From Synanceia verrucosa (Eukaryota; Chordata; Actinopteri; Perciformes; Synanceiidae), in contig CM056566.1 in NCBI GenBank assembly GCA_029721515.1, positions 21,648,769-21,712,768 of the forward strand: a stretch of 64,000 bases of DNA. Direction: 5' to 3'. Within the stretch, counting starts at the first letter, position 1; each line of letters starts with the position of its first letter. Below are positions 39,301 to 51,900 of this stretch, piece by piece. Under the pieces are notes generated by a model, which was not told the DNA's origin, searched no databases, and saw only the letters and a list, made by a program, of their open reading frames with translations. Made by a program: the position numbers and the translations under genes.

Positions 39301-42300
39301 GACATTTTTGGGTCTTAAATTATTTTTGTTGAGGTCTTAAAAATGTCTTAAAAAGTATTAAATTTGACTTTTAAAATGGTGCAAGAACGCTATTAGTCCT
39401 CACAGGATCCAACCATTGTCCTTCCGATAAGTGGACGACCACTTTACCTCTAGATCTGCAGCAGCCTTTATAGCAATATTTTAACTCTCTGAGTGCCATT
39501 GACGTAATACTACGTCAGAGTTTTTGCAGCTGGTTGCTGATCATGGTCTCCTGCAGCATGTGAGTAATACTGGGGCTTCTGGGAGATGTAGTCGGAGCAT
39601 AAAGAGACGGTATACACCACAGAGCTCAAAACAGGAAGTGGAGACGATCGAGATTAGAGAGCAAAACAGAATGTGGAGAAAAAGTGGTGATTTTGGTGAA
39701 AGTGTCCTCTACTCTACCTCTGATAAAACAAGAATGGAACAAGGTAAAAACAAACATTTTTTTCATGATGAAATAGAGAGTCTCTTCTTTCATTTGAGCT
39801 ATTCACTGTTTTCAGAGACATAGTACTAAATATTCTGTGGGTCTAGAAATATGACTGAAAATGGGACAAAAAACACTGGAACAAGACACTTGTGATTTTA
39901 AAAAAAACAGCTGGCACTGGAAGAGTTAAAGATTATATGCAGTTATGTAGGATTTCCCACAGGAGAGCATGAACACCGTCTTCACCCTCCCTAGAGACAG
40001 ACTTTTTTTCCCCCCAAATGTATGAATCTGGGCGCACCACAAGCATTTCACTCGCTGAAGCTTTCCATCAGCTGAGAGCAGAAAACAGGGCGAAGCTTCA
40101 GCCTGCAACTGGAGATCTCAGAGGGTTAGAGGGCATGTTTTCTTTCCTACGTACACAAACGCATCGCAGCCTCCAGGACACAGGCAGCTCTTTGACCGCC
40201 ACTGCAGGAAGTGACTGTTTGTCTTTTTGCACCAACAGTGGTCCGTCCATGCAGCCCCTCTGCACGCTAACACATCATATCAGATGCTGCATTCCTAATG
40301 AGGGTTCACTGAGTTCAGTGTGTCGACCTCTAGCTTCTTGGTCTGTTTCACATCTGGCACAACATCATTTCATGTCGTGTCACCACTGCTCGGTTTACTC
40401 ATGTAGAACGAAAACTATAAATCTAATAATAGATTTAAATCTAAAAGCATACAAGAGAGTGGATAATGTGTTGCTTCTTCTTCGCTCCATCATTGCAGAC
40501 GGCGAATATTTGGATATGCACAAAGGTCTGTTGCTTCCAGATGTCACATATAATTTGCTCCGGGAACATTTTGTTTATTTTGAGGTGCTTTTATGAAAAG
40601 AGCAGCAGTCATTTTTCGAGGCCGAGCTCTCGTTGTCTCGCAAATCTGCACGATATGGTGCAACAAATACCCTTCTTAAAATAACCCAACGGCTCATTTC
40701 CTCTTAATATAATCTCCAAATATTTACATAAGCCTGTTTGAAATGGGATTTTGAAATCCAGCGTGTCCCTAGGCAGAAGATGTGGGAATGCATTTAAGTA
40801 CAGGCTGTCACTTGTCTATACTTTGTCTGCTGAAAAATATATTCTTGGTCTCATAATTGTGCCTTCTGAAGGCAGCCAATAATTCATCTTATATTTTAAG
40901 GGGACGATGCGTCACTGCTGGGAATGTAAAGAAGGTAGAATAATGTCAGATCTTTATGAGTTTTAAACATTTCTTCTTAAAAAGCTATTCATGGCTACAT
41001 TTACTGGCATTAAACTGGTGTGAGGATCAATAATCCCTCATATAGATGTGGGGATTTATATTGTGTGGTATATTATGGTATACTAAATTATATGTATATT
41101 TATATGCATCATATATATGCTCATGTTTTCTCATGTGTTAATTCATTTTGTGAATATTTTAATATTCTCGGATTCATTCTTTTTGTTATCCTGCTGTCGA
41201 ATCGTGATGCAAGATGTAACTCAACCCTGCTCCTGCTCATATTTTACTACACTTATTGTTTCTCTGGAAAGTACATTGAGGACAAAAGATCTGAGATCAT
41301 ATATGTCATGTTATTCCTTGCACACATTGATAATTCTGCACCTAACTCATTTGGTACCAGTTTTATAAAACAGAAAGTGTCTTGTTTCAGTGTTTTTGTC
41401 CATTTTCAGTCATATTTCTCGACTCACAGAATATTTAGTACTATGTCTCTGAAAACAGTGAATATCTCAAATGAAAGAAGAGACTCTCTATTTCATCATG
41501 AAAAAAATGTTTGTTTTTACCTTGTTCCATTCTTGTTTTATCAGAGGTAGAGTAGAGGACACTTTCACCAAAATCACCACTTTTTCTCCACATTCTGTTT
41601 GTTTTGCTCTCTAATCTCGATCGTCTCCACTTCCTGTTTTGATCTCTGTGGTGTATACCGTCTCTTTATGCTCTGACTACATCTCCCAGAAGCCCCAGCA
41701 TTACTCACAGGCTGTGAGAGAGCGAGATCGGCGACCCACTGCTGAAAAACCACACTTATGTCAAAATACGTCAATGCCACTCGGATACTTAAAGATGATG
41801 CTCATTGTGCTCCAAAGAGTCAGCTTGCAGCCTGAGAAGCAGTCAAAACATCTCATTTTCTGATGCTCACTGGCGCTAACATAACGCTGGAATTATGAGT
41901 CGAATTGTCACACTGAAATGGATCTTTTGGAAAAATAAAACCATTATTGAGGAAAGAGAAAACAGCCTGAGCTCTTTCCTCGGTGTCATATTACCTCTGC
42001 TTGTCCAGGCTGACTGAACGTCTGGACAAACGTCATGGAAAAGTTGTGAGTAAAAAGAGGAAGGTTACAGCTCTGAAGGGCCTGAACACAGTCCATGTTT
42101 CCTCCTCCACAGCTGTGTTTATCATGAGTTTGATCTCACTGTGGAGCAGCGAATCAAAAGGACCCGACGGCTCAGCCAGAAGAAATGGAAGGACTTAGCG
42201 GAGTCGGTGCACTTGCTCCAAACATCTGTTTTAAGGCGATGGAGATGTTATTGATTGATATTGTGTGCTGGTGTGGTGCTGAGTGCTGGTATTCTCCAGC

Positions 42301-45300
42301 TCATCCCAAGAGAAGTGTGGTGAGCCAAAAGCTCTCGCCTCCCCAGATAAAGAGACAGTACCTGACTGTAATTTCACAAGGTGGAGACAAGTCTTAACTC
42401 ATGCAGTGATAAAACCTGAGCTAGCACACCACACTTACACAGAGCTGAATGCTGCTAGAGTCAGATGGCTCCTTGGAGATAACAGTGAGAGAGGTTTGTG
42501 TCTGAATGCATTGATGCACAAAAACACATCAGACAACTAACTGGTACACAAAGTGGGAAGTGTTTGTTTTGAAAAGCATTCTTTCTATTACCAGGAGGGG
42601 ATGAGTCCTCCGGTCACAAAAGGAAGTCTGCTTCTCACTTTATTTAACATGAGTCTGGAGCTTCAGATCGTCTTCAGTTCAGCTTAATGTTCCTTTAGTA
42701 AACTATGGTCCCATTTAGAGTCAAATAGACCATAAAGCAGGGATGCAGCTGGTCTTGGACGGTCATGTCTGCTTGCAATACAGTCAGCACCAAAATGCTG
42801 AGTTGAGGCTTTAAAATGACAATCTACAAACATCCATGCATACTGTATGTGTATGTATGGATATACAATCTGTGGTTTTAGCTAGAGCTGATATATATAT
42901 ATATATATATATATACTGTATATCCTAGTGTGATATAAAAATGTCTGCTGTAGGATATAAGCCTCTGTTGTAATTGTTGTGATTTTAACATGTAGGCTGC
43001 TTGGTTAGCTCTGTTGCTACTAGGGGGTGGGAAAAAAATATTGATATGGCAATATATTGTGATACTTTTTCTTCTGATATAATATTGATTTTTAATTCCT
43101 TAATATTGACTTTTTTCACTCCCCAAAAAAAGCTTATGTTTTAGGCCGATTGATGACATTAGCGCAGTAACTTTGAGAGCCCTAGTATGTATGTATATTG
43201 TATGCATATCAGGACTTAAAATTAGCTATATCATGATACACAACGAGGCAACAAGCAGTTGCCTCGTCACAAATCCAGCAGACCTGAGCAATATTTATTA
43301 TTTTAATCTTTTTTCCTGTGACAATGTCGGTCCAGTGTTCCTTCTTGCTCCATTTTGGTCTCCACAAACTTCCAAGGGAAATATCTGTATGCTAAATGTT
43401 CACAGAGTAGTTGCCATGTTTGCCTCCGTGGTGAAAACAGCTGGCTGTTGCATCTGGTGGCCCTTAAAACCTGCAGAGCTGGTAGCAGCTCATCTAAAAG
43501 CAGCTCATGTAAAAGTAGCTGCACTTGTGCTTCTTTTATCCCCCTAAAAAAAGCCTTGTTGCCCTCTGAATGCCTCGGTAGCAGTGGTGTCATTTGAGGA
43601 CACATTCCCAGGTTGGTACCATGACTCAGCTGTTCGCCACTCATCATGGCGACCTCCACTGACTGGTTGGGAGTGGTGCTCTGCTCTCAGTTTTTCCACC
43701 TTCACTCTGGAAAAATGCAAAATCAATTGGGGAGACATGTTTTTTTAAACGTTACTGCATGTCTGCGAGTCCAGACGATATGTTGCACAACCCTGACCAC
43801 TTGGTTGATGATTAAACTGGATGTTTCCTGTTCATCTCAAGAAGTCTCTGTGACCTCTTTGAGGATCTGAGTTTTTAATCACACTCTGTTTTTCTTCCTC
43901 GTCGTGTCTTGAGGTTGAGTGGCAGCAGATTCTGACTGTTTTCATGACATTATGACTCGTTTTCTCCTCTCTTTGGTCATAATCCTGTTGTCACTGTTTC
44001 CATTTCATGTGTTTAGAAAATGTAATGTTTCTTAATTGCTTTTAGCCTACAATTTATGAAAAACAGACATATGTAATATTTAAGGGGCGTTACCCATGCT
44101 CGCAATGAACAGTCTGTGGCAGGCTTTCAATTTATGATCAAGTAATGCCGGCCTTACACCTACCGACTTTTCATGTGATTTCAAAGTCACAGACAAAATT
44201 CCAAAATCGGAATAAAATCTTAACCGTCTTGCTGAAGTTGATGCGCGCTGCCGTGATCCCTGTCGTTTGGTGTGAGGTGAGCGTACGACCTGATTTGAGA
44301 CAGTCTTTTCTGTGCCTTGGCGTTACCACAATATTAATCATGTTTGATATTCTCGTGAATCTTAAGACTTGTCTTATTGGAAATGTGACGTCACCATTAC
44401 AGACAACCAATGGGTGCGCTCTCTCAGCACCAGACAGGAAGTAGCAAACATGGCGAAGAGGTTTGTTTGGACCGTACGAAAAAAGGAAAAACAATGGTGG
44501 CTACTGCCAAAGCTGCATCTCTTCCTGCTCCGTTTTTCTCTGCTCAAACGTAGTTGAGGTGCATGATGGGAAATAATCTCAAGTAAATCTAGTTGTAGCC
44601 TTGTAAGTTTTCCCACCCTTCTTCCTTTATCTCTAAGTTTCCTTCCTTTTCCCATTTTTTATTTATTTTTTGATTGTTGTAACCCACTATAAAGTTTTTA
44701 GATGGTCTTTTTTTGTTTGAGCCCAAAACATACACTTCCATAAAGACGTTAACATGTTATCCCAGCACTCTAGAGTATCCCCCTTATGTACTTGATCGAA
44801 ATAATGACGCACCTGTAGGAACCTGTAAAAATCGTCTTTCTCCAAACCAAACTTCCTCCTCAGGTTCTGAAAACTGTTCATAGGCCCTTTGGTAAAAGTG
44901 TACAGTAAGCTGTTAGACCTTGATCAGCCCATTTCGTAAACCTTGTATCCCAACTTCCAGGTCCAAAGTCTGAATCAAACACACACCATCTCAAAACCTC
45001 ATGTGATTTTGGCTATCACCTTGTACCACAGCTTAAGTGACCAGTTAATCCAAGGGATTCCTATTTTATTTAAATTATTCGTCAGGTCTTTATCTCCCAC
45101 TGCTGCCTGAACTGGAAATTCCTCTGCTATAGCACATTCAATCTCCTCCTAGCACCATAATCTAGATGAATGGTCCCAGTTGAGCACCAGTGTGGCAGTG
45201 CTAACCCGCCCTTGTTTTTTGCCATTAGTAATATTTGGTAATATTTAACTCTTGGTTTACGCCCTTGCCAAATATATCTCGAAATATGTTTATCTCAGTC

Positions 45301-48300
45301 CTGGAGTTGACTTTTTTCAGGAACTGAAGACTGAAGTTATACGCTGATGCAGGGCTGTAACTCACACTTATATTCATTATTTGTACGGTCTATAAAATGT
45401 CAACAAATGATATTTATTTTGTTGAAGGAGTAGGTGAATAGACTAATTGCAGATGTCCAGTTTCTCAGAATAAATCCACTGTGGTTTCCATAACAAAGCC
45501 ATGTGTTACTTTTTACAACAGCTCAGGTGCAGTTGGGATTTCTGTCAGATCAGTTTGTCGTCGCTGCTGCAGGATCTTTTGACTCCAGATCAGCAGCTGC
45601 CCTCGTACATCTGACACAACTCAGGACTCATGTTTTTTCCTGCTATTCTCCTTATTATTATTTTCTTTTTATTATACCAGTACAGCTTACAGTACATTCT
45701 GCATACCACTGTCTGACCTTGTTGGTTTTACACATTCCATCCAGTTTTCTCATATCTTTTTTAAACTCTTTGAGTGCCAATCGACGTAATAACGTAATGC
45801 TGGGGCTTCTGGGAGATGTAGTCAGAGCATAAAGAGACGGTATACGCCACAGAGATCAAAACAGGAAGTGGAGACGATCGAGATTAGAGAGCAAAACAAA
45901 CAGAATGTGGAGAAAAAGTGATGATTTTGGTTAAAGTGTCCTCTACTCTACCTCTGATAAAACAAGAATGGAACAAGATAAAAACAATCATGATGAAATA
46001 GAGAGTTTCTTCTTTCATTTGAGCTATAAACTGTTTTCAGAGACATTCTGTGGGTCTAGAAATATGACTCAAAATGGACAAAAACACTGGAACAAGACAC
46101 TTTGTGTTTTATAAAAAGGGCTGGCACTCAATGAGTTAATTTGTCCTTTTTCTGCTGTTTGGTTATTCAGATTCAGGTTGTTATTTCTTTCTGGATTTTC
46201 AGTATCGATAAAGTGTGCCATCGACTCTATATCCATCTGAGATAGCAGCTCAATGAATGAGGTCTTTGTGGATGGTCTCTTGGAAGATCTAGTGTGAAAT
46301 AAGCTTGTCAAGCAGCGCTTCCCTGATTCCAGCTGCTGTCCTCCTGAGCGACCACACAGACGGCCGAGACGAATGAGAGTTTCAGCTAAAAGCCGTAGAT
46401 TTGCCTCCTGTTGGATTCCTTCCAGTGCACATAACAAGTTAATGAGAGTGGCACAAAGGGATCCGTTTGTAACGCTCCAGCTGCTCCAGTTGTTCAGTGA
46501 TGCAAAGGAAGATCAGATTGTTCTCCCAGGAAGAGGAAACTAAGCATGACTCTTCATAAATGTGCCTAGATACTGGTTCTGTTTGTAGGATTTTATTTTG
46601 CACTAGATAGCCAAAAGTATCTGAACACACCTGTCTTTTTGTGTACTTTAGGTTTAGGCATTTTTTAAACAATTGAGTGCAACCGAATAGGGATGTGACG
46701 ATACAACCAGCTCACTAGACAAGATGATATTTTCACATTACTTTTAAGAAAACTAAAATGACAAAATACATGACTGGACAAACAGTCATCTCTTTTATTA
46801 AACAGTTTATTTTACCTCTTAAATAATTCATAAAAATACATTAAATCACTTTTTTGTCAAAATTAGTGTTCTAGTATCAGCAGCATGAGGTGAGATGTGT
46901 CTGAGCTGAATTTGGTGATGCTACAGTTTACATAATGGGAACACTTTTCTTTTTTTGGTTCTGGTGTTGCACTTTGTAGACGGTCCCTGCTCTGTCTCCT
47001 CAACTGCCGGTGCTCATCAGGATCAATGTTTTCAGTGGCTCATACTGTATTTGACGTATTAATCCAGGAAGTTCTGATCTGCCACTGTCTTTCTAAAGCT
47101 GGTTTCACACTGAATGCAAAAAAGTGCGGCGCGCTGCGCAGGGTTGGGCACACCGTGACCAGGTTGCTAGGATACGGATTGAGCGATACGGCAAGAATCA
47201 GCTTTTCCTCCATCCTTTACACACATACACTTTTCCTCCTTTCTGTGCAGATCCTGGCATCTCTCCTGCAGCGCGCAAGAGCGTAAACTCCACCCCAGCG
47301 CTCGCGAAACATCTTTTCACTAAATGAGAAATATAGTCACTATTTAATCTCATCACAGCCCTACTAATGAATCTTCATTTCCAGTATGACACCATCGTAC
47401 ACAAAGCCAGCCACAACTTGACTGGTCTGACCTCAACCCCATCTATCACCTTTAGGAAATCTGGTGGAAAGCCTAGCATCATAAAAACAGAATTATCAGT
47501 TTATTTGTTCCCAACATTTCAAAGAGTTTGTGTGTTTTTATCCGTTAAAATACAGCTGTGAACAGCTGGCACTGGGTTGACTTCAGATATGATCATGTGA
47601 AGTGTTTGTCATTTTTCTTTAAGGGAAGTTGCACAAAGTGTTTACAAGTGTTTTTCCCCCAAATATGTAATTGTTTCTGGATGGTTGTTTAATGTTTAGA
47701 TGGTGGAATCATTATTATTATTATTTTTTTAATATAAAATGACTTCCTGTGTGTCCTCTCTTGTCCAGGTCACGGTGAATGTCACTGTGGGGAGTGTAAA
47801 TGCCACGCCGGCTACGTAGGTGACAACTGCAACTGCTCCACAGAGACGGCGTCCTGCATTGCAGATGATGGGCAGATGTGCAGCGGCCGAGGACACTGCG
47901 TGTGCGGCCGCTGTCAATGCACCGAACCTGGAGCCTTCGGAGATACCTGCGAAAAATGCCCCACCTGCCCCGACGCCTGCGGCACCAAACGGTAAAGACG
48001 AACCACACAGACTGTTATCACGTGTACTTTTGTGATGCGTATATCATGTGTTGGGGTTAAACAGAAAGTGGAAAATTGAAACAAGCCGTTCTCAGGAATC
48101 AACGGCGATGAGACGAGGGAAAAGGTCAAATCATGGAGACCAAACCAGAGTTAAAATCCTTACATAACTCACCTCCTTATCTGAGCTCTGATGGCTCAGT
48201 TAAAGGAGGCTCGTCCGGATAACTCTCATGCCATTTGTGACCCCAAGAAATTTTTGAACTTCAGCATCACTCCTGACTCTTTGAGGTCAGAGTTAAATGC

Positions 48301-48905
48301 CGATCAGATGCCTGTAAAGAGGACGGAGTGACTGCAGTCCTCTCAACAAACACATGGATCCAGTTTTCCAAAGCAAAGACGATCTTTATAGAGCAACCTT
48401 TCACCCCCAACCGACACTAGGGCTGTCCTAACTTTTCACTTCTGATACAAGATTTTGAGTCATATTTCTAGACCCACAGAATATTTAGTACTATGACTCT
48501 GAAAACAGTGAATAGCTCAAATGAAAGAAGAGACTCTCTATTTCATCATGAAAAAAATGTTTGTTTTTACCTTGTTCCATTCTTGTTTTATCAGAGGTAG
48601 AGTAGAGGACACTTTCACCAAAATCACCACTTTTTCTCCAGATTCTGTTTGTTTTACTCTCTAATCTTGATCGTCTCCACTTCCTGTTTTGATCTCTGTG
48701 GTGTATACCGTCTCTTAATGCTCTGATTACATCTCCCAGAAGCCCCAGCATTACTCACAGGCTGTGTGAGAGCGCCCTCTTGTGCCTGCTGCTGAAAAAC
48801 CCATATGACGTAAATATACGTCTCTGGCACTCCAGTGAATTACATAATTTTTAACCTTAAATATAGAAATTCGAAGACCCCTGAAAATTAACTTAAATGA
48901 GGCCA

Positions 48906-48968
<63 letters not shown>

Positions 48969-51900
48969 AGTTTAATTTAAACATAAGAATATTCTACATT
49001 GCAATAGAATAAATAGGAAATAAATTCGAAGACCCTGAAAAATAAACCTTAATAAATCCAATAAAAGCAGTGCAGTTTGATAGAAGAGCTGGAGTGGAGT
49101 CTGGAATGGACTGATGCTATTGGAGTGTTTATATCAGAGATTTTAGGTGCATTTAAGTAGCTGTGTCAAAAATATCCACACATAGATGAGTTGGGCAGCG
49201 TCTTTTTTTCGTAAACATAACTAAGTAATGGTTTTGTCAATGTATCTTTAACTTGCTGTAAAATGCATGGGACTGTGCCAGCACTGCTAACTGAGGCATC
49301 ACTAAATGAAATCACTGGCTGCAGTTTTTTCACAGTTCAGCAGCTGTTCAGTCACAGTTTGCTGCAGAGAAACTTCCAGTGTTTTCAGAGAGCACAGTGG
49401 GGCATTTTGGCAGCTGACATACAGAGAGGAAAAATAATAAACAGCATTGAAATAATGAGCCTAGAATATTGTGCATGCCTGCTTTCAACCTCATGAATAG
49501 GTAAAATTAAAAGCTTTTTTCGTCTGCTTCAGGGAGTGCATCGAATGCCGTCTCTTCAACTCAGGGCGTCTTGCAGACAACCAGACATGCCAGCGTCTGT
49601 GCAAGGATGAAATCATCACCATGGAGTCCCTCAGTGAGTGAACACACATGTACGACCAAACACAGAGCAGCTGGCGGGCAGAGGAAATATCCACATCTGT
49701 GCCGTCTTACATTTTTCTTCCACTGTCATCTTCCATTGGACCTCTCATGTTATTATTGTGTTGCACTCACCTCACCTTAGCACGTCTCTGGCAATGCATT
49801 TTGGGAAGTTTGTCCAAGTAGATAAGTAGTAAATAAGTAATTCAGTACATTTATATCTGTTTATTTGTTTAAAAAATAGGGAAAAGATGTTTCAGTGAAG
49901 TCTGAACAAAAAGAATGATGCCAGTCTTTTCCACACAATGAGACATAGTTTGTTAGGAAATTCAGCTTTTCTGTGTCGATATCTGATCAGTATCAGGCAA
50001 TACTAAACCTCACATATCCGTATCGGAAGTGAAAAAAGTGGATCGGCGCATCCCTATCGCATACATACACAATATTATGCTAATATAAATTTATTAAAAT
50101 CTGCATCAATGTTTGTCAAGGAGGGATTCATCTCGATGTGGTGTCTGGAGAACAGGTCAGCCGCTCATCAAAATGTTCATGAAAAATTATCAGGATTAGC
50201 TTCAACTATAATGTCTGTGCACAGAGTAACTTTAGCCAGTAATAAAATATATAATATAGAAAAAAAATGTAGCGGTAACCCGCTGCTAAAGAACCACTTT
50301 CACATCGAAATACGTCAATGGCACTGAAAGTTCATGAGAAACCAAGCTTTTACCAAACTGTCTGGATGTTTTGGATGCACTCAACCTGACCGAGCTGAGG
50401 GCTTTGCTGCATCACATCTTGTCTTGTTTAACACGTCGCACATGCCTGCTGTGACGTTTAATACTGAGAGCCCAGCGCTGGTCCGTCCCGTCCCCATGTC
50501 TTTGTTATAGTGTGGCAGGTGTCTGGACCTCCTGCAGCTCTGCAAACTGAGCAGCAAACAACTGTGGTACACCTCCTCATTTGGTTCAGAGTCCAGTACG
50601 TCCAAGTGTAAAGTCATTTAAAAAGCATGAGGCTGCAGTTTTAACTGTGCAGACTGAATCCCACAAGTGTTTCAGTCTGCCTGGAGGGAAGATGTTTGGG
50701 AATGCATTAAGCAGCACAAAGTGATTCATGTCTTTGTGATGCTGCATGTGGAGAAGGAAGCGGCTGACGGCTCTGTGTTTAGTTATATCAGGAGTCCTAG
50801 TAGAGACTATTATGAGGCCAGTCCATAGGTCTGACGTGTTCCATAGCGTTCCCCACTAGTTCAGCCATCTGACCGGCCTTAATGGACTCCACATGTACAT
50901 TCCAGATAGTTTGTGCATGAAATACAGGAGGAGGGGCTGAGAGCTGGACCAGGGCAGCATGACCTCAGCCTCCCTTGTGAGCGTTTCTGGGTGATGAAAA
51001 CAAGGGCACCCAGAATATCAGCGTCTCATCAAAAAGACATCCAGGCTATTTTCTGTTCTCTCTCTCCCTCTTTGCCAGGGTTTAAAAGTCAAATTTAATA
51101 CTTTTTAAGACCTCATATAATTTAAGACCCAAAATGTCCTAACAATTTCTTTGGTAGAAAACAGTCAATTTATTGTAGGGTGCGACCAATATGGAGTTTT
51201 TGAGGCTGAAACCGAAAAAAAATCTGATTTTTCAGCCACAAAACACTTGCAGCGATGACATAAATTGAAAGCATAACACTTAACTTTTTCCTACAACTTT
51301 AACTTCACAACTTTCAAGAACAAAGAAGTTACATTTATTAACAAAATAACGTTCAAAATTGCAGTAAATCTCTGAATGCTGTGTTTTCCTATTGGCATTA
51401 AATGCACCATCTGAAAATTGAATACCTGCAGCAAATTTACGGGAAATTTAAGACAATTTATGACTTTTTAAGGAACCCTGTTTGTTCCTGAAGCTGAAAC
51501 CAAACTTTGATAGATCACAATATTAAATAATAACATGCTGCCTTCACAACACGAGTGGAAAGTTATGTTTTACAGAATGAAGAAACAAGTTTTTATTTAT
51601 AATATTTTCCCTAAATGAAAGAAGAAGCAGAAATGCTGTCATAAAAGCAGTTTTTTTTTTCCTTTCCTTTAACTCCTCACCAGCTTCTCTGTGTCTGTTT
51701 TTCTCTCCTCTCGTCCAGATTCAGAGGAACCCGGCGCTGTGCTTTGTCTGTATAAGACAGACAACGACTGTGTCATGAAGTTCACGTATTCTGAGCACGC
51801 CAGCGGGCAATCCATCCTCACCGCTCTGAAAGAGCCAGGTCAGTCCACCAAACAAAACCTATTCAGGTAGTCTTCCCAAGAGCCTTTAGATTGCATCTCT

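Larger units (their letters stand above)
24340..47768 (+). other. itgb5 intron 11 (23.4 kb), transposon-rich
   Basis: GT-AG intron between EGF-coding exons, half of the whole gene. It holds seven family A copies, family B copy 2, three family C copies, the D inverted pair, one E copy, a LINE fragment, several microsatellites and two coding-like islands, each listed separately. No spliced nested gene could be assembled. Confidence 0.8.
49634..51718 (+). other. itgb5 intron 13
   Basis: 2085 bp, GT-AG. Holds a family A right-end remnant (50275-50335) and family E copy 2 (51076-51480). The rest is unremarkable. Confidence 0.65.

Noticed and set aside
40018..40596. Longest intronic open frame (192 codons, plus strand)
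   Set aside because: Wording is random-like, rich in Ser/Cys/His, without domain, splice context or a partner frame. Read as chance.
43173..43659. Overlapping frames on both strands of 118-124 codons
   Set aside because: Start in the tail of a family C repeat; no family resemblance, no splice signals that join.
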